Below, in pieces: positions 17,719 to 26,127 of a stretch of DNA of 64,000 bases. Position numbers and translations under genes: made by a program. The notes below the pieces were generated by a model that searched no databases, had not been told where the DNA came from, and saw only the letters and a program-made list of their open reading frames with translations. The number at the start of each line of letters is the position of its first letter. Position 1 is the first letter of the stretch. The DNA is from Deltaproteobacteria bacterium (GTDB lineage Bacteria; Desulfobacterota; Desulfomonilia; UBA1062): positions 98,225 through 162,224 of the forward strand of contig JAHDRW010000022.1 of assembly GCA_018433085.1 (NCBI GenBank). Direction: 5' to 3'.

Positions 17719-18722
17719 GATGCGATATACCGGTGCGCGAGCTCGTAATACCTGCGGGCGGTTTCGAAGGCGGCCTTTTTCCGCGAATCGTCGAGCCCGG
17801 CGTCGTCGAGCATGAAGGAGGTGACCTTTGCCCGGACGTACGCCCGGTACACCTTGTAGAACAGGAGCACCTTGTCCATGGCGTCGTCGCCCGAGGCCTC
17901 GATGAAGGACTTCACGAACGCGTCGCCCAGATCGCTCCGCCCGTTGTAGTCGAAGTCCATGGAAAGGAAGGCCACGTCGGACGCCACATCGCCGAAGCGA
18001 AACCGTTCGTTGAACTCGATGCAGTCGAACACGAAGACATCCGGACCGTCCAGGCAGATATGCTGCAGGTGGAGGTCCCCGTGACAGTCCTTGATACAGC
18101 CGGTCGCAACCCGCTCATCGAAGAGTGATGCCTTCGTGTTCAGGAAGTCCCTGCTCCACGACTCCAGGGCGGTGAACCAGCTCCGGTCGACCGGGCCGCC
18201 CACGTATTTGCGGGTTTGGTCGAAGTTTTCGATGACATTGGTCGCGATGACCTCCGGCGACCCGAAGGGCCGCGAGTTCTCGTCGCAGGCGATGAGACGG
18301 TAGAGCCCCGCCAGGTGACGGCCCACCCGCTCCATTTCGAGCGGCGAGATCCGGTTTTTGGGCAGGAGATTATAGAGCATCTGTTCCTCGTCGATGCGTT
18401 TCATCTTCAGGACATGCTCGACGACGTTCGAATCGTCCCCGATCAGATAACCGTCTCCGTTCTGCGAGATGGGGAGCACGTCCAGATAGATGCCGGGAGA
18501 GAAGCGGCGGTTGAGCCTGAGCTCTTCGTGCGTGTAGAACGCTCTCTTTTCCCGGGTGGAAAAATCGAGGAAGCCGAAGTCCACCGGTTTTTTCAGCTTG
18601 TAGACATACTCGTCACCGATGAACACCCAGGATATGTGTGTCTGGACGAGGGTTACGCCTTTCGGTTTCTCCGGGTAGGCATCCGGATTCTGCAAGAATT
18701 CGATCAAGGTCTTCTTCGCCAT
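17715..18722 (-). CDS. Aminoglycoside-phosphotransferase-like protein (COG2187-type)
   Basis: 335 residues with a kinase-like fold. Conserved landmarks are THISWVFIGDEYVYKLKKPVDFGFLDFS near the N-terminus in two blocks, the Brenner-type catalytic segment CHGDLHLQHICL and the metal-binding FDCIEFNERFRFGDVASD. The family is often fused to a P-loop kinase; here the second half is a separate gene (16157-16759). A strong AGGAGGAG ribosome binding site before the ATG supports this start, although the first 110 bases overlap the end of rlmN in another frame. The substrate is not known; antibiotic resistance should not be assumed. Confidence 0.78.
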   Translation of the reverse strand: MAKKTLIEFLQNPDAYPEKPKGVTLVQTHISWVFIGDEYVYKLKKPVDFGFLDFSTREKRAFYTHEELRLNRRFSPGIYLDVLPISQNGDGYLIGDDSNVVEHVLKMKRIDEEQMLYNLLPKNRISPLEMERVGRHLAGLYRLIACDENSRPFGSPEVIATNVIENFDQTRKYVGGPVDRSWFTALESWSRDFLNTKASLFDERVATGCIKDCHGDLHLQHICLDGPDVFVFDCIEFNERFRFGDVASDVAFLSMDFDYNGRSDLGDAFVKSFIEASGDDAMDKVLLFYKVYRAYVRAKVTSFMLDDAGLDDSRKKAAFETARRYYELAHRYIAS

Positions 18723-19731
18723 GGGTTACTCCTCCTGCAAGCTGGCCACAGGCCGCTAGGATATCATTCCCCTTTTCTTTGCGCACCATCACGGCATAGG
18801 GGGACTTTTTCAGGTGCTCTTCAAAGGCGAGCACCGCCGAGTGCTCCGGCGCCTGGAGCTCGCAACCGGGCCAGGGGTTGAAGGGGATGAGGTTCACCTT
18901 GACCTTCAGCCCGTGGAGAATCCGGATGAGCTCCCGGACATCCTTGAGCGAGTCGTTCACCCCCCTGATCAGGACATACTCGACGGTGATCCTCCGGCGG
19001 TTGGGAAGCTGGAAGGATCGCAGGGCGTCCATGAGTACGGGGAGCGGATACGTGCGGGTGATGGGCATGAGGCGCTGTCTGGTCGCGTTGTTCGACGCGT
19101 TGAGCGACACGGCCAGGGCCGCCTCGGTATCATTGCTCAGGGTCTTCAGCCGGGGCACGATCCCGCAGGTGGAGATGGTGACCCTCCTGCGGGAGAACCG
19201 GGGTCCGTCCGCGTCGGTGAGGATGCGCACGGCCTTGATGACGTTGTCGTAGTTGAGCAGCGGCTCCCCCATGCCCATGAACACGATGTTCCGGAAATTT
19301 CTCTGCGGGTAGGCCCGCACGGGATGGAGCACCTGGGAGACGATCTCGGATACTTCCAGGTTGCGGATAAAGCCCATGGACGCGGTGTAACAGAACCGGC
19401 ACCCCATGGCGCACCCCACCTGGGAGGATACGCAGATGCTCCAGTGATCTTTGTCCGGGATCAGGACACTCTCGATGACATGGCCGTCGCTCAGCCGGTA
19501 GGCGATCTTCTGGGTGCCGTCGACGGACTCCTGAGAGTCCGTCACCTCGGGATAGGCTATGGCGACTTTGCCCGAGAGATCTTCCCGGAGCTGCTTCGGG
19601 ATATTGGTCATCTCGCGGACATGGCCTGCGGCCTTGCCGAAGACCCAGTTGAAAATCTGGCCCCCACGGAAGGGTTTGTCGGTGAACAGGCTCTTCATGT
19701 CCTGTTTGTCGAGATCGAGTAGATTGATCAT
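18613..19731 (-). CDS. rlmN: 23S rRNA/tRNA adenine-C2 methyltransferase RlmN
   Basis: 372 residues. This radical SAM enzyme methylates A2503 of 23S rRNA and A37 of some tRNAs. The iron-sulfur motif CxxxCxxC is GCAMGCRFCYT; the preceding SICVSSQVGC and the near C-terminal AACGQLAGG carry the two further cysteines used in the methyl-transfer mechanism. SAM-binding GMGEPLLN and the EYVLIRGVND strand are present. The tail after AACGQLAGG is about 37 residues, longer than usual, and its coding region overlaps the start of the next gene by 110 bases. Confidence 0.93.
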   Translation of the reverse strand: MINLLDLDKQDMKSLFTDKPFRGGQIFNWVFGKAAGHVREMTNIPKQLREDLSGKVAIAYPEVTDSQESVDGTQKIAYRLSDGHVIESVLIPDKDHWSICVSSQVGCAMGCRFCYTASMGFIRNLEVSEIVSQVLHPVRAYPQRNFRNIVFMGMGEPLLNYDNVIKAVRILTDADGPRFSRRRVTISTCGIVPRLKTLSNDTEAALAVSLNASNNATRQRLMPITRTYPLPVLMDALRSFQLPNRRRITVEYVLIRGVNDSLKDVRELIRILHGLKVKVNLIPFNPWPGCELQAPEHSAVLAFEEHLKKSPYAVMVRKEKGNDILAACGQLAGGVTHGEEDLDRILAESGCLPGETERRNPRPDTHILGVHR

Positions 19732-19754
19732 GGCTTCTTTAACAATAAATAAGA

Positions 19755-19831
19755 TGGTGCGCCCGACAGGAATTGAACCTGTGGCCTTAGGCTCCGGAGG
19801 CCTACGCTCTATCCAACTGAGCTACGGGCGC
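19755..19831 (-). tRNA. tRNA-Arg (anticodon CCG)
   Basis: Read on the minus strand the region folds into a standard cloverleaf. The acceptor stem is GCGCCCG/CGGGCGC, the D arm contains AGCTCAGTTGGATAGAGC, the anticodon stem is TAGGC/GCCTA around loop CTCCGGA (anticodon CCG), and the T arm has ACAGG TTCAATT CCTGT. The discriminator is A and the CCA end is encoded at 19757-19755. It reads the CGG arginine codon. It lies between rlmN and the VWA-protein gene. Confidence 0.96.
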
Positions 19832-19844
19832 ACATGCGATGCCG

Positions 19845-21032
19845 CTAGGCTGTCAAATGCTCCACAGCCTTTTCCAGCCCGCCGAGGGTTATCTCGAACA
19901 TGGGGAATATCTCCCCGATGGCCTCGATGGTCTGGGTGTGGGGCCATGTGTACGCATATTTCGGATTGAGCCATACACTATGTTTGAACGTTTTGGCAAG
20001 ATATTCTAATCGATTTATGCTGGGCTCCCCGGACCGGGCCGCATAATAGATGCTTCCGTTGCGGCTGAAGAGCTCATAGGGCGCCATGGAGGCGTCGCCC
20101 ACGATGATGAGCCGGGTCTGCGGATCGTACCGCGCGAAGTCCTCCAGGAACACCACCTTGTACTGCCGGGTGGGGTCCTCCCACACATGGGAGTAGATGG
20201 TGTTGTGGTAGTAAAAGATCTTCAGGTCCTTGAACTGATTCTTCGCATGGTTGAAGAGCACCTGCACCACGTTGACGTACGGGTCCATGGAAAATCCGCC
20301 GTTGTCGATCATGAGGATGACCTTGAGCTTGTCTCTCATCGAGCGGTCGAACACGATCTCGATCTCGCCCGCGTTCTTCATGGTCTCGTATATGGTTTTC
20401 TCGATGTTGAGCGAATCCCTGGGGCCTGCCGGCTGCATGCTCTTCAGTCTGCGCATGGCCTCGGATATCTGCGAGGGGCCGATCCTCGCGTCTTCGGTGT
20501 AGTCCTTGTACCTGCGGTCCAAGGCGACCTTGACCGCGGACTTGCGCTGCGAGGTGCCGCCCACCCGCATGCCGCCCGGGTGAAAGCCCGAATGCCCCAC
20601 GGGCGAGGTTCCTCCGGTGCCGATCCACCGGTTCCCGCCGTCGTGCTGCTCGTCCTGATCGTGAAGCCGCTTCCGGAAGTAGTCCTCCAGTTCCTCGGGG
20701 GTGAGCCTGCCGAGGGTCTCCTCGTCGATCCCCAGGAATTCCGCCATCATCTTGGGGTCTTTGAGCCAGTCATCCAGCATGGACTGGATCGCCAGCTCGA
20801 TCTCCGCGCTGACATCCTCGCCCAACTCCGCACCGTTGAAGTAGTGGGCGAACACGCGATCGTAGAGGTCGAAATGGCGTTCGGACTTGATCATGATGGC
20901 GCGCGAGAGGCAGTAGAAATCCTCGAGAGAACGGATGAGCCCCTGGTGCAGTGCCTTCTGGAGCCGAAGGAAACCCGAGGGAGAAATGAGCAGCCCTTTT
21001 TGCCTCAGGAGGTAGAAGAACTCGATGAACAT
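19845..21032 (-). CDS. CoxE-like VWA-domain protein
   Basis: 395 residues. The C-terminal half (about 225-390) is a von Willebrand A-like domain with a MIDAS-like start MIDNGGFSMDPY and the later strand RLIIVGDASMAP. The N-terminal half is helical with a low-complexity glycine-rich linker (about 135-165, containing GGNRWIGTGGTSPVGHSGFHPGG). CoxE/MoxR pairs act as metal-cofactor insertion or complex-remodelling chaperones. Here the MoxR ATPase gene ends 12 bases upstream, which supports a working pair; the client is unknown. Confidence 0.83.
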   Translation of the reverse strand: MFIEFFYLLRQKGLLISPSGFLRLQKALHQGLIRSLEDFYCLSRAIMIKSERHFDLYDRVFAHYFNGAELGEDVSAEIELAIQSMLDDWLKDPKMMAEFLGIDEETLGRLTPEELEDYFRKRLHDQDEQHDGGNRWIGTGGTSPVGHSGFHPGGMRVGGTSQRKSAVKVALDRRYKDYTEDARIGPSQISEAMRRLKSMQPAGPRDSLNIEKTIYETMKNAGEIEIVFDRSMRDKLKVILMIDNGGFSMDPYVNVVQVLFNHAKNQFKDLKIFYYHNTIYSHVWEDPTRQYKVVFLEDFARYDPQTRLIIVGDASMAPYELFSRNGSIYYAARSGEPSINRLEYLAKTFKHSVWLNPKYAYTWPHTQTIEAIGEIFPMFEITLGGLEKAVEHLTA

Positions 21033-21044
21033 GGCGGTTTTCTC

Positions 21045-21884
21045 CTACCGGGACAAACCCCCGAGCTGTTTCTGGAGGACGGCATAGTCCTCGCTTTTCT
21101 TGAAGAGCACGCCCAGGTACGGCACGTTGTTTCTGGCCAGGTGCTTCGGATCGAAGTTCTTGTCCATGAGCAGGATCCGGATCCAGTTGATGAGCTCACG
21201 GGTGGCCGGCTTCTTCTCGATGCCCCGGATGTTCCTCAACCGGTAGAAGGCCTCGATGCAGGCCTCCGAGATGTGCCTGTCCAGTTCGGGGTAGTGGGCG
21301 CGCACGATCTTGCCCATCATCTCGGGGTCGGGGAACGCGATGTGGTGGAACACGCACCTGCCCAGAAAGGGGTCGGAGAGGTCTTTCTTGGCATTGGAGG
21401 TGATGATGATGATGGGACGGTTCTTCGCCCGGACGGTCTTGTCGACCTCGATGATGTCGAAGGACATCTGGTCCAGCACATCCAGCAGGTCGTCCTGGAA
21501 GTCTGTGTCCGCCTTGTCGATCTCGTCGATGAGGAGCACGGATTTCTTGTCCGAGACAAACGACTGCCCGATTTTGCCCATCTTGATGTAGTCCTCGATA
21601 TTGCTCACATTGCGGCTCGAGTCCCCGAACCGGCTGTCGTTGAGACGGGTGAGGGTGTCGTACTGGTAGAGTGCCTCCACGGCCTTCATGCTGGATTTGA
21701 CATTGAGAATGATCAGGGGCATCCCGAGGTTCTCTGCGATGGCGTGGGCCAGCAGGGTCTTGCCCGTGCCCGGTTCTCCCTTGATCAAGAGCGGCATCTC
21801 CAGGGCGATGCTTGCATTGACGATCTTCGAGAGCTCATTGTCGAGAACGTAGGTGCTGGTTCCGGTAAAGGTGTATGGTCCCAT
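21045..21884 (-). CDS. MoxR-family AAA+ ATPase
   Basis: 279 residues from ATG 21884, chosen for its AGGAGAG ribosome binding site; an ATG at 21944 in frame lacks one. Walker A is GEPGTGKTLL, Walker B is VLLIDEIDKAD, and the sensor-1 region is IIITSNAKKDLSDPFLGRC. MoxR ATPases remodel protein complexes together with VWA proteins. The CoxE-like gene follows after 12 bases. The client enzyme is not encoded nearby. Confidence 0.88.
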   Translation of the reverse strand: MGPYTFTGTSTYVLDNELSKIVNASIALEMPLLIKGEPGTGKTLLAHAIAENLGMPLIILNVKSSMKAVEALYQYDTLTRLNDSRFGDSSRNVSNIEDYIKMGKIGQSFVSDKKSVLLIDEIDKADTDFQDDLLDVLDQMSFDIIEVDKTVRAKNRPIIIITSNAKKDLSDPFLGRCVFHHIAFPDPEMMGKIVRAHYPELDRHISEACIEAFYRLRNIRGIEKKPATRELINWIRILLMDKNFDPKHLARNNVPYLGVLFKKSEDYAVLQKQLGGLSR

Positions 21885-22079
21885 GATCTCTCCTATGGCG
21901 GGGAAATTTTTATTTTTCTTATCATAGAAAATAAGATGGTTCAATGGCGGCTACAACCTTCTCCCATGTATGGCGGTATCGGTGAGCCAGGTTCCCCAGG
22001 CATTTCGGTTGATTGACTTATGAGAGCCCTTTGAGATAAATATAGGGGATTCATCAAAGGAGAAAAGGAGATTCATTAC

Positions 22080-22934
22080 TTGGAGAGTAACGAAGATAGC
22101 CAGGATAGCATCAGTTATCTGAAACGACTGTGGTCCCTGATGACGGGAGAAAAGTCCTCGCGGGACACAAAGGAAGAGATCGAGAAGATCCTCGACGAGG
22201 TGGAGGAAAGGGGGATTATCGACGAAGAGCAGGGCGATATGATCCACAACATCATCGTCCTGAAGGACACCCTGGTCCGCGAGATCATGGTGCCCAAGGG
22301 CGACATGGTGGCCCTGGAGGTCTCCACGCCGCTCGACGAGATCATCGAGGTCTTTGCCAGGGAGGGCTGCTCGAGGATTCCGATCTTTGAGGACAACCTG
22401 GACAATATCATCGGCGTGGTTCACGCAAAAGACATCCTGAAATACTGGAACATGCGGGAGCGCCCCGGGGATATCAGCGACCTGCTGCACCCGCCGTATT
22501 TCGTGCCCGAAGGAAAGAAGCTCATCGACCTGCTGCAGGAGTTCAGGCAGAATCGCCCCAAGATGGCCATCGTGATCGATGAATACGGCAATGTGGACGG
22601 GCTGCTCACCATCGGCGACGTGGTGGAGGAGATCATCGGGGATATTGTGGGAGAAGACGAGGCCGCAGGTGAGGAAGAGATCGTCCAGGAAGCCGATGGA
22701 CTGTACTCCGTGGACCCCAGACTCTCCATCGACGAGTTCTCCGAAAAGTTCAGGGTGGAGATCCCCGAGGGGAACTACGATACCATCGGCGGGTTCATCA
22801 CCTGCCGGATGGAGAGAATACCCGAATCGGGAGAAACCCTGGAGTACAACGGGGTGCTCTTCGAGATCGCAGAGGCCGACAAGAAACGGATATCCAAGCT
22901 CATGGTCCATCCGCCGGCAGAGACAGAGCTTTGA
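22080..22934 (+). CDS. CorC/HlyC-type CBS-domain protein
   Basis: 284 residues from TTG 22080, preceded by AAAGGAGAAAAGGAG. Two CBS domains (about 65-190: VREIMVPKGDMVAL, CSRIPIFEDNLDNIIGVVHAKDIL, KMAIVIDEYGNVDGLLTIGDVVEEIIGDI, in separate blocks) are followed by a C-terminal CorC/HlyC domain (about 205-280). There is no membrane segment, so it is the soluble CorC type linked to magnesium/cobalt efflux. Its stop overlaps the lnt TTG start by 4 bases; a corC-lnt order is common in proteobacteria, where the gene is also named ybeX. Confidence 0.9.
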   Translation: MESNEDSQDSISYLKRLWSLMTGEKSSRDTKEEIEKILDEVEERGIIDEEQGDMIHNIIVLKDTLVREIMVPKGDMVALEVSTPLDEIIEVFAREGCSRIPIFEDNLDNIIGVVHAKDILKYWNMRERPGDISDLLHPPYFVPEGKKLIDLLQEFRQNRPKMAIVIDEYGNVDGLLTIGDVVEEIIGDIVGEDEAAGEEEIVQEADGLYSVDPRLSIDEFSEKFRVEIPEGNYDTIGGFITCRMERIPESGETLEYNGVLFEIAEADKKRISKLMVHPPAETEL

Positions 22935-24397
22935 GACGGATCATCCTCGCGTTGACCGCGGGCGTGCTCTACGCGGTCGCCTTCCCGACGTATAACCTCT
23001 GGCCGCTGGCGTGGGTATGGGCTTATCCCCTGCTGTATCTCCTGGAGGGAACGCGCCCGGCCGAGAGGTTTCTCTACGGGATGGCGTCCGGCTTCGTCGC
23101 ATGGGCGGGCATCCTCTACTGGATCGCCTACGTTATGGAAACCTACGGGGGGATGGGGCTCTTCCCGGCCGCGCTCCTGCTGTTTGCGCTCCTGCTGTTT
23201 CTCTCGCTCTATTTCGGCGTGTTCGCCTGGGCCGCAGGCGGGCTCATCCGTTCGCGATGGGCGCTTCTGACCATACCCGGGGTATGGGTCCTACTGGAGC
23301 TTCTGCGCTCGTATGTCCCCTTTTCGGGGTTTCCCTGGATGCTCGCGGGGTATTCCCAGTTCACCTTCACCCCACTGATCCAGATCGCGGAATTCGGTGG
23401 GGTCTATCTCATCAGCGGGGTCGTGCTCATGGGAAACGTGGCGTTGTACCAGTTCATCCAAAGGAGGGAGTACGTGCCCCTGCTCGTGGCCGGGATTCTT
23501 GTCGCGGCGTGCACCCTGTGGGGAGCCTGGCGGATGGAGAACCTGCCCGCCCAGGGAGAGCCGCTGAAGGCGGCCGTTGTGCAGGCCAACGTTCCCCAGG
23601 ACCAGAAGTGGAACCCCGAGATGGTCATGCCCACCATCGACACCTATGAACGCCTCACCGTCATTGCGGTGGAACAGGGGGCCGGGCTCGTGGTCTGGCC
23701 CGAGACCTCGTGCCCGTTCTATCTGTTTCGGCAGTGGGAATACACCCCCCGGATTATGGACCTGAGCAGGTCGCACGACGCGAGGATCCTGGTGGGCAGC
23801 CCCGCCCTGGAGGACGGGAGGCATTACAACCGGATGTGGCTGCTCGAAAAGGGGAAGATCGGAGGCTCCTACGACAAGGTGCACCTGGTGCCCTTCGGGG
23901 AATACCTGCCCCTTGCGCACCTGATCGAGCCCTACTTCGGCAATCTCACCGTCGGGGTGGGCAATTTCTCTGCAGCGGAAGAGGTAGAGCCCATCGGGGA
24001 CATGGGGGTGCTCATCTGTTTCGAGAGCGTGTTTCCGGGCCTGACACGGGACCTCTGTAATGCAGGCGCAACCTATCTGGTCAATGCCTCCAACGATGCC
24101 TGGTTCAAGACCTGGGCTACCCCCGAACAGCATCTCCGGATGGCGAGCTTCAGGGCCGTGGAGAGCAGGCGGTGGCTGCTCAGGCCGGTGAACCACGGGA
24201 TATCCGCCATCATCAGTCCGGCGGGCGAGGTCGTCAAAGAGATCGGGCTCCTGGAGGAGGGGGTTGTCCTCGCGGACATCGCCCCCATCAAGGCCCGGAC
24301 GTTCTACACCGGATTCGGCCCCGTGCTGGCGTTTCTGTGGGCCGGGATTCCTCTCATTGCGGCATTGACAAGGCGTATGAGGGGTGTTAAAGGCTGA
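22931..24397 (+). CDS. lnt: Apolipoprotein N-acyltransferase
   Basis: 488 residues. About six or seven membrane segments fill residues 1-200, followed by a carbon-nitrogen hydrolase domain facing the periplasm. The catalytic triad is E258 (VVWPETSCPF), K316 (YDKVHLVPFGEY) and C363 (LICFESVFPG). Lnt adds the third acyl chain to outer-membrane lipoproteins such as those at 15360 and 33416. The start is TTG at 22931, coupled to corC; the last base overlaps the first base of prfB. Confidence 0.93.
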   Translation: MRRIILALTAGVLYAVAFPTYNLWPLAWVWAYPLLYLLEGTRPAERFLYGMASGFVAWAGILYWIAYVMETYGGMGLFPAALLLFALLLFLSLYFGVFAWAAGGLIRSRWALLTIPGVWVLLELLRSYVPFSGFPWMLAGYSQFTFTPLIQIAEFGGVYLISGVVLMGNVALYQFIQRREYVPLLVAGILVAACTLWGAWRMENLPAQGEPLKAAVVQANVPQDQKWNPEMVMPTIDTYERLTVIAVEQGAGLVVWPETSCPFYLFRQWEYTPRIMDLSRSHDARILVGSPALEDGRHYNRMWLLEKGKIGGSYDKVHLVPFGEYLPLAHLIEPYFGNLTVGVGNFSAAEEVEPIGDMGVLICFESVFPGLTRDLCNAGATYLVNASNDAWFKTWATPEQHLRMASFRAVESRRWLLRPVNHGISAIISPAGEVVKEIGLLEEGVVLADIAPIKARTFYTGFGPVLAFLWAGIPLIAALTRRMRGVKG

Positions 24398-25516
24398 TGC
24401 CTATGGTTGGAGATTATCAGCAGACACGTGACCTTATCGAAGAAAAGCTCGAAAATGTAAGAGGGTATCTTTGAAGTCCCTCACAAGGAAGAGCGCCTAG
24501 AAGAGCTGGAGTCAAAACTCGCGGACCCCGGGATCTGGAAGGACCCGGCGAAGACGCGAGATATCCAGTCCGAGAGATCCCGCATCACCGATATTCTTGC
24601 CAGCTGGAAGAAGGTTTCATCCCTCTGGGACGACCTTCAGGTGCTGCTGGAACTGGCCAGGGAAGACGAACAGGCCGTATCGGTCGACATCGAGGAAACC
24701 ATCTCGGCCCTTCAGAAGAATCTCAACGCAATCGAGAAGACGCATGTCCTCTCCGGGCGCGATGATCCCAACAGCGCGTTTCTGGAGATCCATGCAGGGG
24801 CCGGAGGGCTCGAGGCCCAGGACTGGGCTGAGATGCTGCTGCGCATGTACCTGCGCTGGGCCGAGAAAGAGGGTTTCAAGTCCAGGATCATCGACATCCT
24901 CGCCGACGAGGCCGCCGGGATCAAAAGTGCCACCATCGAGGTGGAAGGGCAGTGGGCGTTCGGCTATCTCAAGGGCGAGACCGGGGTCCACCGGCTCGTG
25001 CGCATCTCTCCCTTCGATTCCAACAGCAGGCGGCATACCTCGTTCGCATCGGTCATGGTCACCCCGGAGGTGGATATGTCCGTGGACGTGAAGATCGATG
25101 AAAAGGACCTGCGGATCGACACCTACCGGTCGTCCGGCCATGGCGGCCAGCATGTGAACAAAACAGACTCGGCCGTGCGGATTACGCACATCCCCACGGG
25201 GGTCGTGGTGCAATGCCAGAACGAACGTTCCCAGCACAAGAACAAGGCCTTTGCCATGAAGCTGCTGGCTTCCAAGCTCTACGAGCTGGAAGAGGCCCGG
25301 CAGAAAGAGCGCCTGGACGAGTTCGCCAAGGAGAAAAAGGAGATCGCCTGGGGATCGCAGATACGTTCCTACGTGCTCCAGCCCTATCAGATGGCCAAGG
25401 ACCACCGGACAAACCTGGAGGTGGGGAACGTGGAGGCGGTTCTGGACGGGGAGATTTCCGACTTCATGGACGCCTTTCTCGCCATGAACGCGACAGAGGG
25501 CAGGAAACATGATTGA
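24397..25516 (+). CDS. prfB: Peptide chain release factor 2, with programmed +1 frameshift
   Basis: The product is 372 residues if read as 24397-24471 joined to 24473-25516. The first 25 codons end at an in-frame TGA (24472-24474) in the context AGAGGGTATCTTTGA, the known RF2 autoregulatory slip site: a Shine-Dalgarno-like purine run, then CTT and TGA. Skipping one T restores the frame (EVPHKEERLEEL...). The GGQ loop is GHGGQHVNK and the stop-recognition tripeptide is SPF in RISPFDS. RF2 reads UGA and UAA. A second ATG at 24403 is possible. Confidence 0.95.
24461..24474 (+). promoter_or_regulatory. RF2 programmed +1 frameshift site
   Basis: The sequence GAGGGTATCTTTGA holds the stimulatory purine run, the slippery CTT at 24469-24471 and the in-frame TGA at 24472-24474. 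When RF2 is scarce, the ribosome slips one base forward instead of stopping. Compared with the Escherichia coli site, the purine run is slightly shorter (AGAGGG instead of AGGGGG) and the base after TGA is A, not C. Confidence 0.9.
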
Positions 25517-26009
25517 TGCGATACCCGGGCGCAGGAGCATCCGCCGTTTCACCCGTGAGGCCGTCTCCGATGAGGCAGTGGACAGGATTCTCGATGCGGG
25601 CAGGTGGGCGCCCTCGGGGCTGAACAACCAACCGTGGCGCTTTGCCGTTATCCGCGACAAGGCGGTGAAGGAAAGAATGGCCTCCCTGACCCGGTACGGG
25701 TCGATCATCAGGTCTGCGGACGTAATCATTGCCGTGTTCTTCGAGCAGAATGCCGGTTACGACCGGACCAAAGACCTCCAGACGATCGGCGCCTGCATCC
25801 AGAACATGTTGCTCGCCATCCACGGTTCCGGCCTTGGCGGGGTGTGGCTGGGCGAGATTCTCAAGAGCGGCGTGGAAGTCGGATCGCTCCTTGATGCCCC
25901 GGATTCCTGCGAGTTCATGGCGGCAGTCGCCCTGGGATATCCGGAGGGGAAGGCTCCCGAGGCCCCCGAGCGCAAACCGATCGCCGAGCTCGTGTTCTAT
26001 AGGGGATGA
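25509..26009 (+). CDS. Nitroreductase-family flavoprotein
   Basis: 166 residues. The N-terminal RRSIRRFT and the APSGLNNQPWRFAVI segment are the FMN-phosphate and isoalloxazine contacts of the nitroreductase family; IGACIQNMLLAIHGSGLGGVWLG in two blocks forms the dimer-interface helix. The protein is short but within the range of the minimal members. Reaction and substrate cannot be assigned. It overlaps the prfB stop by 8 bases and has AGGGCAGGAAAC before the ATG. Confidence 0.87.
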   Translation: MIDAIPGRRSIRRFTREAVSDEAVDRILDAGRWAPSGLNNQPWRFAVIRDKAVKERMASLTRYGSIIRSADVIIAVFFEQNAGYDRTKDLQTIGACIQNMLLAIHGSGLGGVWLGEILKSGVEVGSLLDAPDSCEFMAAVALGYPEGKAPEAPERKPIAELVFYRG

Positions 26010-26088
26010 GGGGCAAAAGGAACACGTCCCCGTACCGTTTCCCCGATTTCTTCGAGCGCGATCAGTCGTGTACCTCCCCTCGTGCGGC

Positions 26089-26117
26089 TTGACCTGCGGA
26101 CGCATCACATATATAGA
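26089..26117 (+). promoter_or_regulatory. Sigma-70-type promoter, TraB-family gene
   Basis: TTGACC (26089-26094) and TATAGA (26112-26117) are separated by 17 bases. The predicted transcript start (about 26124) falls only a few bases before the ATG at 26128, implying a leaderless or nearly leaderless mRNA. Confidence 0.55.
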
Positions 26118-26127
26118 AGAGCACCAT

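Noticed and set aside
20187..22016. A 609-codon open frame on the plus strand opposite the VWA and MoxR genes
   Set aside because: It is exactly antisense to two well-supported genes, is rich in V, H, D, E and G as expected for a GC-rich shadow, and has no family resemblance.
25729..26127. Extension of the TraB-family gene over the nitroreductase gene
   Set aside because: It overlaps a supported gene in another frame, and the family N-terminus and a promoter lie at 26128.
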